Assembly: GCF_905404315.1 (NCBI RefSeq)
Contig: NC_066273.1
Location: 12,400,001-12,464,000 of the forward strand
Origin: Leptidea sinapis
Taxonomy: Eukaryota; Arthropoda; Insecta; Lepidoptera; Pieridae
Direction: 5' to 3'
DNA length: 64,000 bases
Of this stretch, positions 1-15,000 are shown piece after piece. The notes under the pieces were generated by a model. It searched no databases, was not told the DNA's origin, and was given only the letters and a program-made list of their open reading frames with translations. Every line of letters starts with the position of its first letter. Positions within the stretch are counted from its first letter, which is position 1. Made by a program: the position numbers and the translations under genes.

Positions 1-86
1 TAAATATGGCTGTTGTCCTGATGGAACTACTGCTGCAGCAGGGCCGAAATTCCTGAACTGTACAAATATACCGATAAATAGACAAG
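1..86 (+). CDS. Ppn: papilin exon, cassette remnant (partial at window edge)
   Basis: Read from position 2, the exon gives KYGCCPDGTTAAAGPKF followed by LNC. The GCCPDG...GP motif is the short cysteine repeat that precedes the Kunitz array in papilins. The donor is AAG|GTAATG and the exon ends in phase 1, which fits the next exon. The 5' boundary is outside the window. Confidence 0.8.
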
Positions 87-3000
87 GTAATGCTACAAAT
101 GTAAGAAGGGTGTTGAGTAGAGAGTTCGCTTTATTGTGTGTCTTCTACCGCATTTATATATAAGCACAATAGTATAGTCAGGCCATAAGGCTTGGTACAA
201 TAAAATAATTCAACCAACTTATATACACATTCAATTCACACAAAATATTACCTTAATCTTAAATACAAAAATAAAAGAAAAAACATAAGTTTTTTCTATG
301 GGAGAGGAGGACAAGTGCGTCACTTGTTGTTTTTTTATCACCGCGAGCCATTCCTGTTGTAACAAGAGAGAGAGAGAATCACAGGAGCGTTGCCAGCCCT
401 CTACTTAACTTTACACGCTTTTTCTTAAGGTACCCATGTCGTATCGTTTCGAAAACAGCGCACAAGGAAGGTCAATCCACAGATCTTACAAAACCGCACT
501 GCGGAAGAACGCTTTACGCTACACATCAAGATAGTGGGGATGATATCTTAATATTCTTTTTCTATCTCGCTGTATATCCGTTAGAGATTTTCTTCTCTCT
601 TGCATTACATAGATTTTTCTATGAATTAAATTTGATAAAATAACCAACGCAAGAGAAAAATAGTTGTTTTGTTTATAATATTACTTGTATAATATAAGGA
701 GACTTATTTTTTCAAATTATTACAGAGGCTTGTAGTCTGCCGAAGGACAGCGGCGAGTATAACACTAACGTCATAGACCGTGCAGTCGTCACAACTAAGA
801 AGTGGTACTACGACATGACGTACGGTGGATGCGCACCTTTCTGGTACTTGGGCTTCAAGGGCAATGCCAACAGGTTCTCAACACAAGAAGAGTGTCAAGA
901 TGTCTGCGTTCATCCAGCGCCTAGAGGTAAAAGGAAAAGGGTATATTATGCATAGCTCTTAAATAAGAGTCAATTTTATTTGTCCTTTGAAGTAGTGCAA
1001 AAAGAAAGTTGGAAAATTTTAATATTTATTAATATTTGTCGTCTCCAATCCGGGGTATAAACAGGAACACCCCTTTGTTGCATTGGTTCATCATCAGCCG
1101 GAAGACGTCCACTGCTGGACAAAGGCCTCCACCAAATACTCATCCAACGTATTCCGGCGATCTTAATCAGATCGTCGGTCCATCTTGTATGGGGATCCAT
1201 CCATGGGTTGGTGTGTGCTTTGACGGCAAGTGAGATTTCTTCATTTTAGTTCTCCAGACTTCTTCCTTATACTTTGGTAGGGGCCTCTCCGCACTACTAC
1301 TACGAATCTACTACCACTAACCGGCTCCTTGAGCAAATCGAATTGACTACAGATTCCTCGTTGCAGCTGATCTCCATGATAAGGATTCTTGGTGATCTCA
1401 ACGCACACCACATTGGATTGTACGGCTCATCATCACACGATCAAATTTGAATGTCATTGAAACCGATATATATTTTGTTCATAGACGCGTGTAAATTGCC
1501 GTCATCAAAAGGCTCGTGCACAGGATATAATGTGAAATGGTACTACGATTCTAACCAAGAACGATGCGCCAAGTTTATCTACGGCGGCTGCCTCGGCAAT
1601 GATAACAGATTCGACTCCGAGGAACTATGTCAAGCCAGTTGTAGGCCTGAGAAGACTGAAGGTTTGTGTCGATATTAATTATTTTACTAGTCACGCGTCC
1701 GTTCTGAGAGTTCTTACAGAGCGTCGTGGTATTTCCGACAAATATAATATTTCAATTAATAAAATTAAATATTATATTGATACCAGTGGGAGGCTCCTTT
1801 TGCACAGGATGCCGGCTAGATTATGGGTACCAAAACGGTGCCTATTTCTGCCGTGAAGCAGTAATGTGTAATCATTACTGTGTTTCGGTCAGAAGGGCGC
1901 CGTAGCTAGTGAAATTACTGGGCAAATAAGATTTAACATCTAATGTGTCAAGGTGACTTGTGAATGTTTCTGGCAAATAAAGAACTTTGACTTCGAATTA
2001 AATATTTAAGGCATGTAAATAGTTTAAGAAGTTCATTAATATTTCTAGAGCAATGCAAACAGCCAATTGAACAAGGAAGCTGCGCTGGCTCCTATCTCCG
2101 TTGGGGCTTCAACCCGGAGACGCGAAAATGCAGTCAGTTCATCTGGGGCGGGTGCGAGGGTAACGCAAACAGGTTTAATTCTGAAGCTGCCTGTATGAGA
2201 CAATGCAATGCGCCTGGAGTACCTCAAGGTATGTATCAATGAAATCAGTATAATATAGTTTTAATCTTATTTGTCATAGGGAAATGGGCGTTCAATAAAA
2301 TGCATCCTCCCTCAAGTTTGTACGATTTGTGAGACATTCATTTACCAGTGGGAGGCTCCTTTGCACAGGATGCCGGCTAGATTATGGGTACCACAACGGC
2401 GCCTATTTCTGCCGTAAAGCAGTAATGTGAAAGCATCACTGCGTTTCGGTCTGAAGGGCGCCGTAGCTAGTGAAATTACTGGGCAAATGAGACTTAACAT
2501 CTTATGTCTCAATGTGACGAGCGCAATTGTAGTGCCGCTCAGAATTTTTGAGTTTTCAAGAATCCTGGGCGGCACTGCATTGTAATGGGCAGGACGTATC
2601 AATAACCATCAGCTGTACGTCCTGCTCGTCCCTTATATTATTTAAAAAAAATGTAAGAAAACGCATGATTTGATAGCAATTCCGAAAGCTTTATGAGAGG
2701 ACGAAGCTGTGGAATGAGCTTCCGTGTGCGGTGTTTCCGGGACGATACGACATGGGTACCTTCAAGAAAAGCGCGTACACCTTCCTTAAAGGCCGGCAAC
2801 GCTCTTGTGATTCCTCTGGTGTTGCAGGAGAGTGTGGGCGGCGGTGATCACTTAACACCAGGTGACCCGTACGCTCGTTTGTCCTCCTATTCCATAAAAA
2901 AAAAAAAAAAAAAAAGAGGAATTCGCATGTATGAATGAAGGCATAGAAAGTTAACACCTAGAAAGTAGAACCTCGTTAAGTCGAACCTCGATTAGTTGAA

Positions 3001-6000
3001 AATTTCCAAATCTCGAAAAAATGTTTTTTTCCCTTCCCTTCAAACACCAAAACTTCCGTTACTCAAAATCTCAACCCTTTCTCTATTAGTAGAATAATCA
3101 GTGAGTCCCTCCAAGCCATTTTAGTACATATCTTATCTCCATAAATTGAAAAATTTTTTTTTACCTCTGTATCTCGAGCATAGCAATGTTTTATTTTACA
3201 ACCTTTTCAACTCTATTATTTGAGAACTCTATTATTTATTACCTCTGTAGTTCGAAGAAAAATATGTTACCGACCTTAAGAATTTGCCGATAGTATACAA
3301 TTTAGAATTACCACGAATTAATATACTTTAACATGCGTTTGCTTTCTTGGTGTCAGGTGTTTGATTTTATTATTTTTGTTTAATATTATAATTTCTGGGA
3401 AGAGGTGAGACAGTTGCTCATGGGCATCCGCAACACCAGGGATCAAGAAATGCGTTGCCGGCCTTTAAGTTGGGAGTATGTTCCGAGTTTGAAAGTTCTT
3501 AAGTCATATCGGTTCGGGAAAACAGCAAGTAACTGATTCCAAGTTGTCATGCGAGGTAAGATGTTTCTCGCAAAATCATCTGAACAACTCATTTGACTAC
3601 TACCCGTGAAATATGCGGTCAAAAGTTGAAGAGAGAGCCCACATCTCTACGAAACGGCAAAAATCAAGCTGATCGGAGATTACTTTATCGATTAATTGAT
3701 ATTTAACTAATTTCTTTACAACTTTCTTGACTTGGATTTTCATTGTTGTTTTTTTTATCATATTATGCACTTTATTAACATCGTAGTTATGAAGTAGTTT
3801 AGAATTTAGACAATCATATAATATACTATTTTCTTTTTTTTTAATCTTCTCGCATGTTGTGTTTTCTACTTCTTATCTTTATTATCTAACATTTTTCTTT
3901 CTTGTTCCTTCAGGTGATGGTTTTATTTTTATTAATATTTACTTTATGCACTTGTGATTGGGTAGTGACTATCTCAAAATTTTAATGCCAGTTTTTATTA
4001 CGATTGGTAACAAAAAATATAAATTTTCCACAAGATATACAATTAAAGATGTAAATGTAAAAATCTTATTCGGTTTGTTTCGGTACAGTTCTTTGATCTT
4101 ATTATTAACTTAGTCAAATGTTTTGAGTTTTCTTTTGTGTTAATTCCGCCAATATTTGTCTTTAAACTATTCGACACGTATTTCGCCTCTACACGAGGCA
4201 TCCTTAGGAGATGTTAACTCGCCAAACTCTGGCACGAGACGAGGCGAATATTGGCGGAATTTACACTAAAGAAAACTCAAATCATTTGGATAATTATGGA
4301 TTTCAACAAAGTAACGCCTACTTCAATAAATTTTATTAACTTTATTTTATGAAATCTGATATAGTATGACTTTAACAAGACTTTGTTGTAATATTAATGA
4401 CAAAAGCCTCAAGTATTCGTGATGATATTTTCATAGACACTCGTAGAACCTGAACAAATCTTTTATTTTTATATTGGTATTGTCACTTATCAATCACTGC
4501 ATCTCTTCACTAACTGCACAGCACGATGCAAGTTGCCAGGACCAGTTGTCGGGACCAGCACGGGGAAGTATCCCATGTGGTCGTTCAAGCAAACAGAGAA
4601 CAGATGTGTACCGTTCTATTACACTGGTGATGGTGGGAATGACAACATGTTTGAAAGTGAACAGGACTGCGTAGAAGCATGTCCTAGTGCCTATGGTAAT
4701 TGCTTTCTATATAATCATTTTGTATTATAAAGTCAATCGAAATGCTTTATAATGTAATCAGGAATCTTCGAAACTGCTTTTTATTTCTTCGCATATATTT
4801 TAGACTAATTCTTATTCATCAAAGCATCTATAATTTATATTAACTCTCTATTCTACTTTTCATGTGATTATTTTATTATATTTTGCATGTCGTGCCTCTT
4901 GATTAAAGATTATAGGGGCCTCCTATAGCTGGGAATCCAAGAGTTGGATTCTTGTAAGTTATTGGGAGAATTTTCACACGCATCCGATCCGTACCCGTAA
5001 AAATACGGTCCGGTGTAGTCTTAGAACTATTTCTAATATTTGAGGGAAAGAAATCGGATGATGAAGCCGGATCTAGTGCGTATAATAGAAATAGTTCTAC
5101 GAATACTTCTGACCGTTTCACGGATACGGAACGTATTCGGATCGGACGTAGTGCGAAAGCGCTCTAACTCAAAACCCGGCACCAATTATCATCATAATCT
5201 CACAACATTACAAACAATATAATCTACTACAAGGATTGCGCTTTAGCGATTCTTAGGAAAATTTTCCCTCAGCTGAAGAAAATTGCAGATCACTCGAATG
5301 TTGTAAGAATTTTGGGTATTTACTTCAAACTTTCATATTCATTCATATATATATAAGCAGGAAACGGTATTATAATTTAGATGGTGTTATAATAAATCTT
5401 TATAACTACATTTTGTACGTATTTGTTTGTTTTTATACAGTTCCAGATGTATGCACCTTGCCAGCCCACCCAGGTGACTGCGACCGCTATGAAACACGAT
5501 GGTTCTTCGATACGAAGCTGACAAGGTAAATATATTTATTCTTCGTGTTCAAAAGACACAACCATTGAGGTAATGTATGTATATCGGGCTAAGTACTTTG
5601 CCACATCATCTCTGGACATTGCTGGAACGTGAAGTCCCCTCCCGTTCCCCTTTCACCCCCTCGCGATCGTCCTGTTTCGTTCACGACTGCAACACTCTGA
5701 ATTCTTGGGTTTTACAAGAAACCTGCGCGGCATTTCATTGTTATGGGCAGGGTGCATCAATTGCCATCAGCTGAACGTCCAGCTCGTCTCATCTGGCACG
5801 AGACCTGTGCCAGATTGTGGCGAGACTGAGGATGCCTCGAGTGTCGAATTGTTTAAAAACAAATATTGGCGGAATTAACACTAAAGAAAACTTAAATCAT
5901 TTGTATAATTATGGATTTCCGCAAAGTAACGCCTACTTCAATAAATTTTCACCCCTAATTGTCTTAAAAAGGGGCCTGAACTTTACCCAACGTGTGGGGA

Positions 6001-9000
6001 ATATACTAGCGCATTCATTTCACCATACGATTCTTCATTGTCTTAGGTGTCGTCAATTCTACTACGGTGGGTGTGGAGGAAACGAGAACAACTTCGCAAC
6101 AGAGGCCGAGTGTGAGAACAGATGCTCGGAGGAGGCAGCTGTCACCACCACAGTGCAGCCCACCAATCGCTATTGGAACGGTATGTTAAAATATGGCACT
6201 CAATATAAATAATAGCTGTGTTTGAAACTTATAAATCAAATTCAAATATTTTTATTCAAAATAGGGTATGATATCTCTTATTGACAGTCAAAAACCACCA
6301 CCCATTCAAAAAAGAAGAATGGGCGCAAGAAACTCAGCGGGCTTCTTTTTTATACATAAAAAATTGGTTAGAATATAATATCGTACAATAAAATTTATTA
6401 TTTACTAGCCTGAGGGTGCTTGCTCATGGCCAATATGTGGATTCATGTAGAAAGTCATTTATTTTATAGTAACCTTTACCACACAAACGTTTTTTAACAT
6501 TTCGTAATACATTTGTTTTGAACATTATCTGGGATCTTGTTGTAAAAGCATAGATGTACAATGACCCATAAAAGACTTACTAACGAGCCGAGTAGTAGGC
6601 ATATTAATTTGCGAGGAGATTGAATATATAAGTACTTACTGACCTTAGTTTCTATGGTCTGTAGAAACATGATGAAACGGAAGAAGTTAGTAAAGATTAC
6701 GAACTTAATTTTACGGAATTATCTAAATGATGAAACTGCAAACAAAATTTACTGTTTTTAGTTTTATTAGTGACAAAAAGTTACGATCTACATTAATTAT
6801 AATATCTATATCGCACCTTTAATAATATATCATTTATATAAATATGATATTCATCATTAAAAATATCATTGTTATTTTTCTCTTCTTTTTAGTCTTTTTG
6901 CTCCATAATGGTGTAGACCTCTTGCTACTCTTCTCTTGAGCCACGAGCATTCAGTTCATTTCTGTTACACTTTTAATGCTATCTTTCCAACGCATTTGCT
7001 GTTGGTCGCTTCTCATCCCAAGTCTACATGCCACTCTAGAAGACTATCTAATATCTGAATATGATGTATTCAGAACACTAATTAATTAAAATTAACACTT
7101 TTTATAAGGTACGTGCTCTTACTTGTAACGTGTACTTACTCATAGAAGAAGAAATTAGTGACTTTTGGTTACTATGACTACAAAAAAAGTTATTACGTTG
7201 TCATGAGTATAATGCGCAGTGGAAGCGTGCTGGGCCCATAACCTGTTATATGAGATAGAGCAGAGTATCAGCAGTAGGCTATGAGCAAATCAGTGCATTC
7301 ACCATTATTTAATATAAGAAAACAATTTTATAAATTAATTACAACTTTTTATTCTCATGACAACAATGATATTATATACAATAAAGAGGTAGATATCGCA
7401 CTAGCGCGCGCAAAATGTTGTAGACAAATTCAGACAATTGTTGTAATTTCATTTAGTCGGCTAATAGCAGCGAGCTAAGCCGAACGTTTTCGTGGCGTGA
7501 CAATTATAATCTAAAATGCCAACCTGTGTGTTAAGAAAATGTAAAAACTATGTTTGCAAGATATATAAGAGTGAGGGTATTTCATACCATACGAAATTAT
7601 ATAAAAGAACATCGTATTTGTATTTTATCACGATTTTATTTCTTAATAGCTGACCCAGCAAACGTTGTATTGCCGATATTAAAATCGCGATACAAAAGTA
7701 ACTGTTGATCGTAGATGGGTGAAAATTTGAAGTTGTATGTATTTTTTAATGTTGACTCATAATCAAACAAATTTAAAAAAAAATGTCACAAAAATTAAAA
7801 AAAAAATCGTGTGGACCACCCTTAACATTTAGGGGTATGAAAAATAGATGTTGGCCGATTCTCAGACCTACTCAATATACTCACAAAATTTCATGAGAAT
7901 CAGTAAAGCCGTTTCGGAGAAGTACGGGAACGAACATTGTGACACGAGAATTTTATATATAAGATTTACAAATAAATCTCGAATTATTAACGTGGTGGTT
8001 CGAGCAAGATAGAGAATATGATCTCAACTGCAGCGCGACAAGGACAAATAGTATGTGTCATAGATTAATCAACCAGAAGTGAAATCGTAGGCAGAATACA
8101 TAGTGGTTGTAACCGCTTTATTGCGGAACTTGAGTTTTCTTGTTAGTTAGTGAGCGTCTTTCTTAAATAATATTATGATGATTATAATAAGTTCTGGCTT
8201 TCAAGGTCTTATAATAACGGTGGTATAGAATGAGATTAGTAATAGCAGGCTATTTGATATTTTATTAGTACTTAATCTTGGAATGTATGTAACGTACTTA
8301 GAGGTCTACTCGCAAAATCGACAACGACATATTTGGAACGATACGATAATACTCCGAATATACCGCAACTACCCTGTCTGCTGCGGGATGATCAAGGTAT
8401 TATATTTTAGGACAATTTAGGAAATTATGTTGTAGGGTAAGTAGCGGACGTAGACAGTAAGTGCTATCTGTTTGCGTAGGAGTTTTTTCAGTAAAACTGC
8501 CCTTTCGGTATATCCCATGCTAACTGCAGAAGAATCAATGGATCATTTTCTGTTTCTCCCATTATCTTATTGTAATAAAATCTCAACAAAAATACATTCA
8601 TAAATAATATAATATACAAGAAATTATAATTGTAAACTTAAAACTTTTTGGGAGCCGTCGTTAGTAAAATTGTAAAAATGGAACCCTTACTGTTAATACA
8701 TTTCGGTTTTGTTTTGATATGTCTGTATGTTTTTTATTATTTTATGTACAAATAATTTATATCATCAATATGGCTTTATATTTTAATCAACATTATTATT
8801 TTTTTAAATCAATAGCACCTAATTTACCTAATTTAAATGTAGTTTTACTACTTTATAACTTTTATTACATGAACTCACGAATTAGACATGACTCAGTAAA
8901 AAATCATATCTGGTGAATGATTCTGTGTTTTTATTATGCAAATACGGAGCAATTAGCAAATTAGACTTATCTCTTTTTCACTTGAGATAATTGCATTTAC

Positions 9001-12000
9001 TATCCTTCTTTGACGTGTAATCGTAATGTAGTGTGCTATTGCAATGTTAAATTATTCATGTGTGCGTTTGTGTATCATTTACAAACACCGAATGTTGTCT
9101 AGGTAACCTATCTATACTTTTAAATATCATTGCATGACAACGTAATTACTTTTTTTGTAGTCATAGTAACCAAAAGTCACTAATTTCTTCTTCTACGAGA
9201 ATGTGTCAGTCCCAAAAGAAGATCCAGTCGGCCACTAGCCAACATATCAGATTCATGACTTTACATTCTTCCAGATTATTGCGTGCCCGAAGCGGATCCA
9301 GGACCATGCACCCAGTTTGAGGAGATGTGGGCTTTCAGCGTGACGAGCGGCACTTGTAAAAGATTCCGCTTTGGAGGCTGTGGTGGTAACAACAACAGAT
9401 TCCCCGACCTGAAAAGGTGTTTGAGCATCTGCGCGCCAGACCAAGGTAAAAACCACCGAGTAGCAATATACTTCATATTCTAAACTAAATTTTATATTAA
9501 TTTTCTCTGAGCACCGAGCAGAACTTAGCCAAGGACCCTTTCACTTGATCGCATCTGATAGGGAACAGTCCACGGACTGCTTTGTCTTTAGTCTTCCCAA
9601 CTACGATCAGCCTTTCAAAGCTTTCATCTCTCTTCCTCAAGGGCAAGGACAAGTTTAGATATAGTAGCTTTAGCAAAATTTATGAACGATGTGGGACTCA
9701 ACGGAACAACAGTGGGACTCGAGAGGTCGCTGGTTCCAGTCCCGCGTAATTCATTAAGTTTGGTTATAAATTTATTTGTTTCGTTTGTATTGTGTTGTAG
9801 AAGTGTGCCAACAGCCCATGCAAGCGGGCCCGTGTCAAGGATCCTTCATGAAATGGTTCTTCGACGCAGCTACCGGATCCTGCTCTCAGTTCACATACGG
9901 AGGATGCCAAGGAAATGACAATCGGTAACATTTTTTTGAAGTGTACTTGTTTAGGCGCGTTATGAAAAAATGATGAGAGTGAAATTTTAAGATGCGCGCG
10001 CATCACTGTAACACAAAAGTAACAGGTTGAAGTTGGTTCTTGAAATTTTGTGACATTTGCGTCATTCGCTATTATTTTTTTGGTGTCTTCGTCTTATTAT
10101 TAAGACAGACAAAGGGTTCAAGCCCATACAGCCGTATTCATTATTTATTAATTAATTGTCACAGCCATCTTTGCAAGATTTTTACAGAATTATTCTTTCT
10201 AAAAACGTAGAATAGCACGAGGAATAAATTACTTTAATGATATTTGCTTCGTTAGGCCAAAGAAGTAAAATACACACTTTATTAAAGGTCCATCATCACA
10301 GGGTACACATGTTCGTAAAATTATAAACAATGTCCAAAAATCGTATTCCTGCAATTTTAATGCACATAAACATTCAAACAATTTAATTCCATTCCCGACT
10401 CGTGGTCACACCTGTTTGTCACACCAGTGTGACTACGAGTAAGTTTTTTTCCTCGTTGTCATACCAAGGGTTTTCCTACAACCTGTTGGTAATTGATATA
10501 AGTGATATTTCTATTCTCATGATCTCGACTTTCTCGAAAGTTTAGATAACGACTGATGATGAACGGAAAATGTATTTTCCTCGTCTTCACACCACGGGTT
10601 TTATTACACCTTTTATATCTTAACGTTAGTGGTGTGATAAGTACAATCTGTCAAAATAGGCAAAGATGTATAACTTTTGTACATAGGTATATTACTTAAC
10701 GTAGTATTTCCATAAAATGGCCTAAACATATATTATTAATCATTAATTAGTTTCTTTTGCGAACAATAACCAATTTATCTTTTTAACTTAACTCAATTTC
10801 AATTTTGTCTTTTTCCTTGGCCTTTTTTCAATGTCAATTTCCATGTCCTCCTTTAAGACAGTGAATAGTTTATAAACTGTCACATAATTTTTGTGAATTA
10901 TTTTGTTAAGTCTGGAGTGCCAACTTTCACAAATATTATTTTGTTCTGTGTCTTTTCTGTTAAGGTTCCATTCTGTAATGAAACTTTCATGTTTGAGCCA
11001 GTACTTCTTCATGTACGTCAAAAAATCTTTTACTTTGCCAACCGAGGCACTCATATCTGCAATAGTTATAAATATACGCAATATGTTGTATTCAAATCTA
11101 TATACAAGTCATAAAAGCTAGTTTTACAATAAACTAGACAATATCATGATCATAACTATCAGTTGGCTGTTCTCTCTGCTTTTGATGTCATCAATTGACA
11201 TTCGAGTAAAAAGTTTATCGATCATCTCTGCAGGTTTGACTCTCGCGAGGACTGTGAGCGGCGTTGCAGATCTCAAGAACCCGAGCCTGTTAGAACTACC
11301 ACCATATCGCCGGTAATTGTATTACGGATTAAACAAACCCTGTTCAATTTAACCCCCAAAAGTTTTTAAAACCGGTTAGAAACTTCTTTAATAAGGTATC
11401 AACCTACCACCGGTTAAATTATGAATGTAGTGGTAACATTCAACTATGAGTCCTCTTCATATTATTACTATTTTTATGAGTGTTCATGTAAAATGTGTTA
11501 TTTGTTAGGTGCCTTGATAAATAAATACTGGGTCTCGAAATTTCGAGCAATTATCATTTCCGACGTCACTTGGTAGGCAAAGCCGAATTGAGTTCTGGGT
11601 TGTAGATATGCCATCCCAAATTCTAGCGCTCTACAACGCGCAGGTCCGACGACACATGAAGCATTTTCTTTATCTCTGAGCATCCCGATATCAGCTCGAA
11701 TTATCTATCTGAACGCGTGAATTGTAAACTACTTCAATTATTGGGTTTCCAGGGGATACTGTAGAATAGAGAAATTTCTTCATTGTATCTTAGCTTAGTT
11801 GTGTTTTAGCTGCTTAACCTGATTCCAGCCACCGAATTTATCTTTCGCATGACACGCCACAAACTTAGATATCATCCCCGCCATCAGGATGTGTGTCGCT
11901 GTTTCACAGTACGGTTTTCAGGGACATTACGATATGGGCACCTTCATAAAACACGCGTTACCCTTCCAAAAGTATCCTGTTTCTGTGATTCCTCTGGTGT

Positions 12001-15000
12001 TATGAGAGAGAAATGTTTACGGTGATGACTAAGCATCAGATGACCTTATATCATCTTCTTCCGGATTTCCTTAACGTGTTTTTTCGCTAACAGGTACCAA
12101 AGATAATTTACGAAGAATGTCAGATCTCGCCTGAGCTCGAGGAGTGTCAGGGTTCAGCAACTACGGTGTGGTACTTGGATCCCTCACGGCGTGCCTGTGT
12201 TCCCCACGACAACGCAGACAACGGCAAACTCTGCAGACTCACAGGAGTCTACTTATCAGAGGAGGAATGCGAGCGGTTTTGTGGAGCTTTCGAGGGCATT
12301 GGTAAGTCACCAGATCATAATATATCCATATATTTAAGAGATTTATGACTCTGATCGCATCACGATATATTGGACCACTGAATCTTTAGTAAGAGCATCT
12401 TTCGTCGAGCTGTGATCAGCTGAGGACAGATTGTTTTTTTCTGTTTGTCCGTTGGTCGGTTTGTTCGTATGTATGTCCCGGAAAATCACAAAAACTACAG
12501 AAGACATTTAATTCAAATTTTTATGAATATTAACAATAAGCCGGGAGATTTTAGAACAACGAACAAATATTTTACCAGTAGGAGGCTCCTTTGTACATGA
12601 TGCCGGATAGATTATGGGTACCACAACGGCTGGGCAAATGACACTTAACATCTTATGTCTCAAGGTGACGAGCGCAGTTGTAATGCCGCTCAGAATTTTT
12701 TGGTTTTCCAAGAATCCTGAGCGGCACTGCATTGTAATGGTCAGGGTGTATCAATTACCGTCAGCTGAACCTCCTGCTTGTCTCGTCCCTTATTGTCATA
12801 AAAAAAACGCCATTTAGCGCATTCACATCCAGGGGTGTATTCTCCCAAAGTTGATACTCGAATAATTCTGTGAACATTGTCATAATAATGTTATTATTAG
12901 TACGTAGGTTCCTGTAAGATTTGAATGATTGAATGAAAGTTTGATACATGCAATATACGATCATTTAAATTAATACAGTTTATTCTTTATTACTTTCTAT
13001 TAAATATTTAATATTATTTAAACATGATTCATATATTGCATGCACTTTACAAGTAATTTGTTATATATATTACCGTAATAGTGGCCGTTGAGTTTCTTGT
13101 AAGTTCTTCTCACGAGCTCTACTTTTTCCGAACTTATGGTAGATTCAGTAATTTAAAAGATATATTTATAGTGACGATTCAAAAGTGCTTAGTTTAAGTC
13201 TAATTGAATATAGTTTATTTGACTTTGACTTTGAATTAATTCCAGATGTGTGTCACGCCGCCGTGGACCCCGGCACCTGCGGGGAGTCCATCACCAAGGT
13301 GTTCTACAACGTCACCAGCGATCGGTGCGAGTGGTTCACCTACAGCGGTTGTCTGGGCGGCGCCAATCGCTTCTCTTCGATGCAGGAGTGTGAGATTGAA
13401 TGCAGAGCGCACGCAGGTATACCAAAGCCGCCTTATTTTGTTACTGACTGACCTTACTTATAGTTGAACTTATTGTCATAAATATACCTAGTAGCGACAC
13501 ATTACAACACTCATTATCGTGTCCCAAATCAGGCCTATCCTGTGCTATAGGTGCATGACAACGATATACATACTTTCCCCCTTATTCAAAATAGTCTGCT
13601 AACTTAAAGCATTGCTAGTTCTCACTCTGTCTTCTTCTATTGACCTAAGTCAGAATGAGAAAAAACACTCCTTAGCGGCTGTTTAAAGTTAGCGGACCAT
13701 TATGAATAAGGGGGTTTACCTTCACCCATGCTTTAAATGCTCAGTAAGCTTATTGCCAACATTAAAACACCCAACGTCCTAATAACCATTACATCATCCA
13801 AACGAGTGAATGAAATTCAGTACAACATATCATCCGTATTTATAATAACACTCCTTTGGATGATATTTTGGTTACTAATTGTGGCTTTTTTAATGTTAGT
13901 AGTAAGCTAACTGTTTCAGAATCATTTAGAGGATTAATATTATGGTTGTAGATAAAGTCTTGTATGAAACTGTTGATAATTATATATTAAAACACTCAAG
14001 TGATACAATTACCACATTCGTGTTTTAATACCCCTTATTACACAACAGTTGCATAAATAACTATAAATACATATAAACTCGGAAACGAACAACCGTATTC
14101 ATCATTATTTGCACCTACCGGCACTCAAACCCGGGACCTCCAGCTTAATAGACAGGGTTACTAACCTTAATACTTTATAATAAACTGTGTATGTGCCCAT
14201 AAACTTAGTACACTAGCGTAATAGACAAACACTCTCCTCATTACGTCGAGACTAAATTTAAAATGTGCATGTGTGCTTTTAGACCAGGGTCGATAATTTT
14301 TGAAACCAAAAAAAAATACAGTAGGATGAAACCCATTGGTAAAGGACGAGAAAAATAAATATTTTAAATCAAATAAATTACAGTGTATTTGGGACATAAT
14401 AAGGTAAGTTTTCACCAAATTAAGTAGAAAAAAAATATTTTTGAAAAAGATATAAATAAAAATCCAAAAACTTGGTTTTTTTAATTTTTCACCTAAATTT
14501 TGAGGTTATGTGAAAAAAGTGTAATTCCAAAATTTATTTATTAATATTTTTAATAATAATTTATTTCTCTTAAAATCATAGTTTACAGCAGCTAGTGGCC
14601 GGAGTCACTTTTTAAGCAAATAATGCCTGTACCAGGTGTCTCCGCTCTTCCAATTCAGCAATGTGTTATATTTAACAAAAGTTTTATTGACATGATGGTG
14701 AAATAATAATAAAGTTATGAAATGAATATAAATTTAAAAAGGTTATGAAATGAATATAAATTAACAATTTAAATATTTGGAAAGTTACTTTTGAACACCT
14801 TAACAATTACAGCGACCAAGATTTACAATTACGATTTTTAATTCTTATCGAACATGTAAGTCACTTTTTATTATTATAAACATAAATGATAAATATGTGT
14901 AAGTATGTGTGAGTGTGTGTGTGCGTGCGATACTGTGTGTTTTTGTGAGTGTTGTGTGCGTGTATATATGTTAAGTGCGTGTGGAATATTTTCTGTCTGA

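Noticed and set aside
5577..5774. 65-codon plus-strand frame near K5
   Set aside because: It spans intron sequence and the end of family A; no motif.
5817..6046. Upstream extension of the K5 second-half open frame
   Set aside because: The extension is palindromic repeat family C plus intron; the acceptor TCTTAG at 6041-6046 gives an exact Kunitz join.
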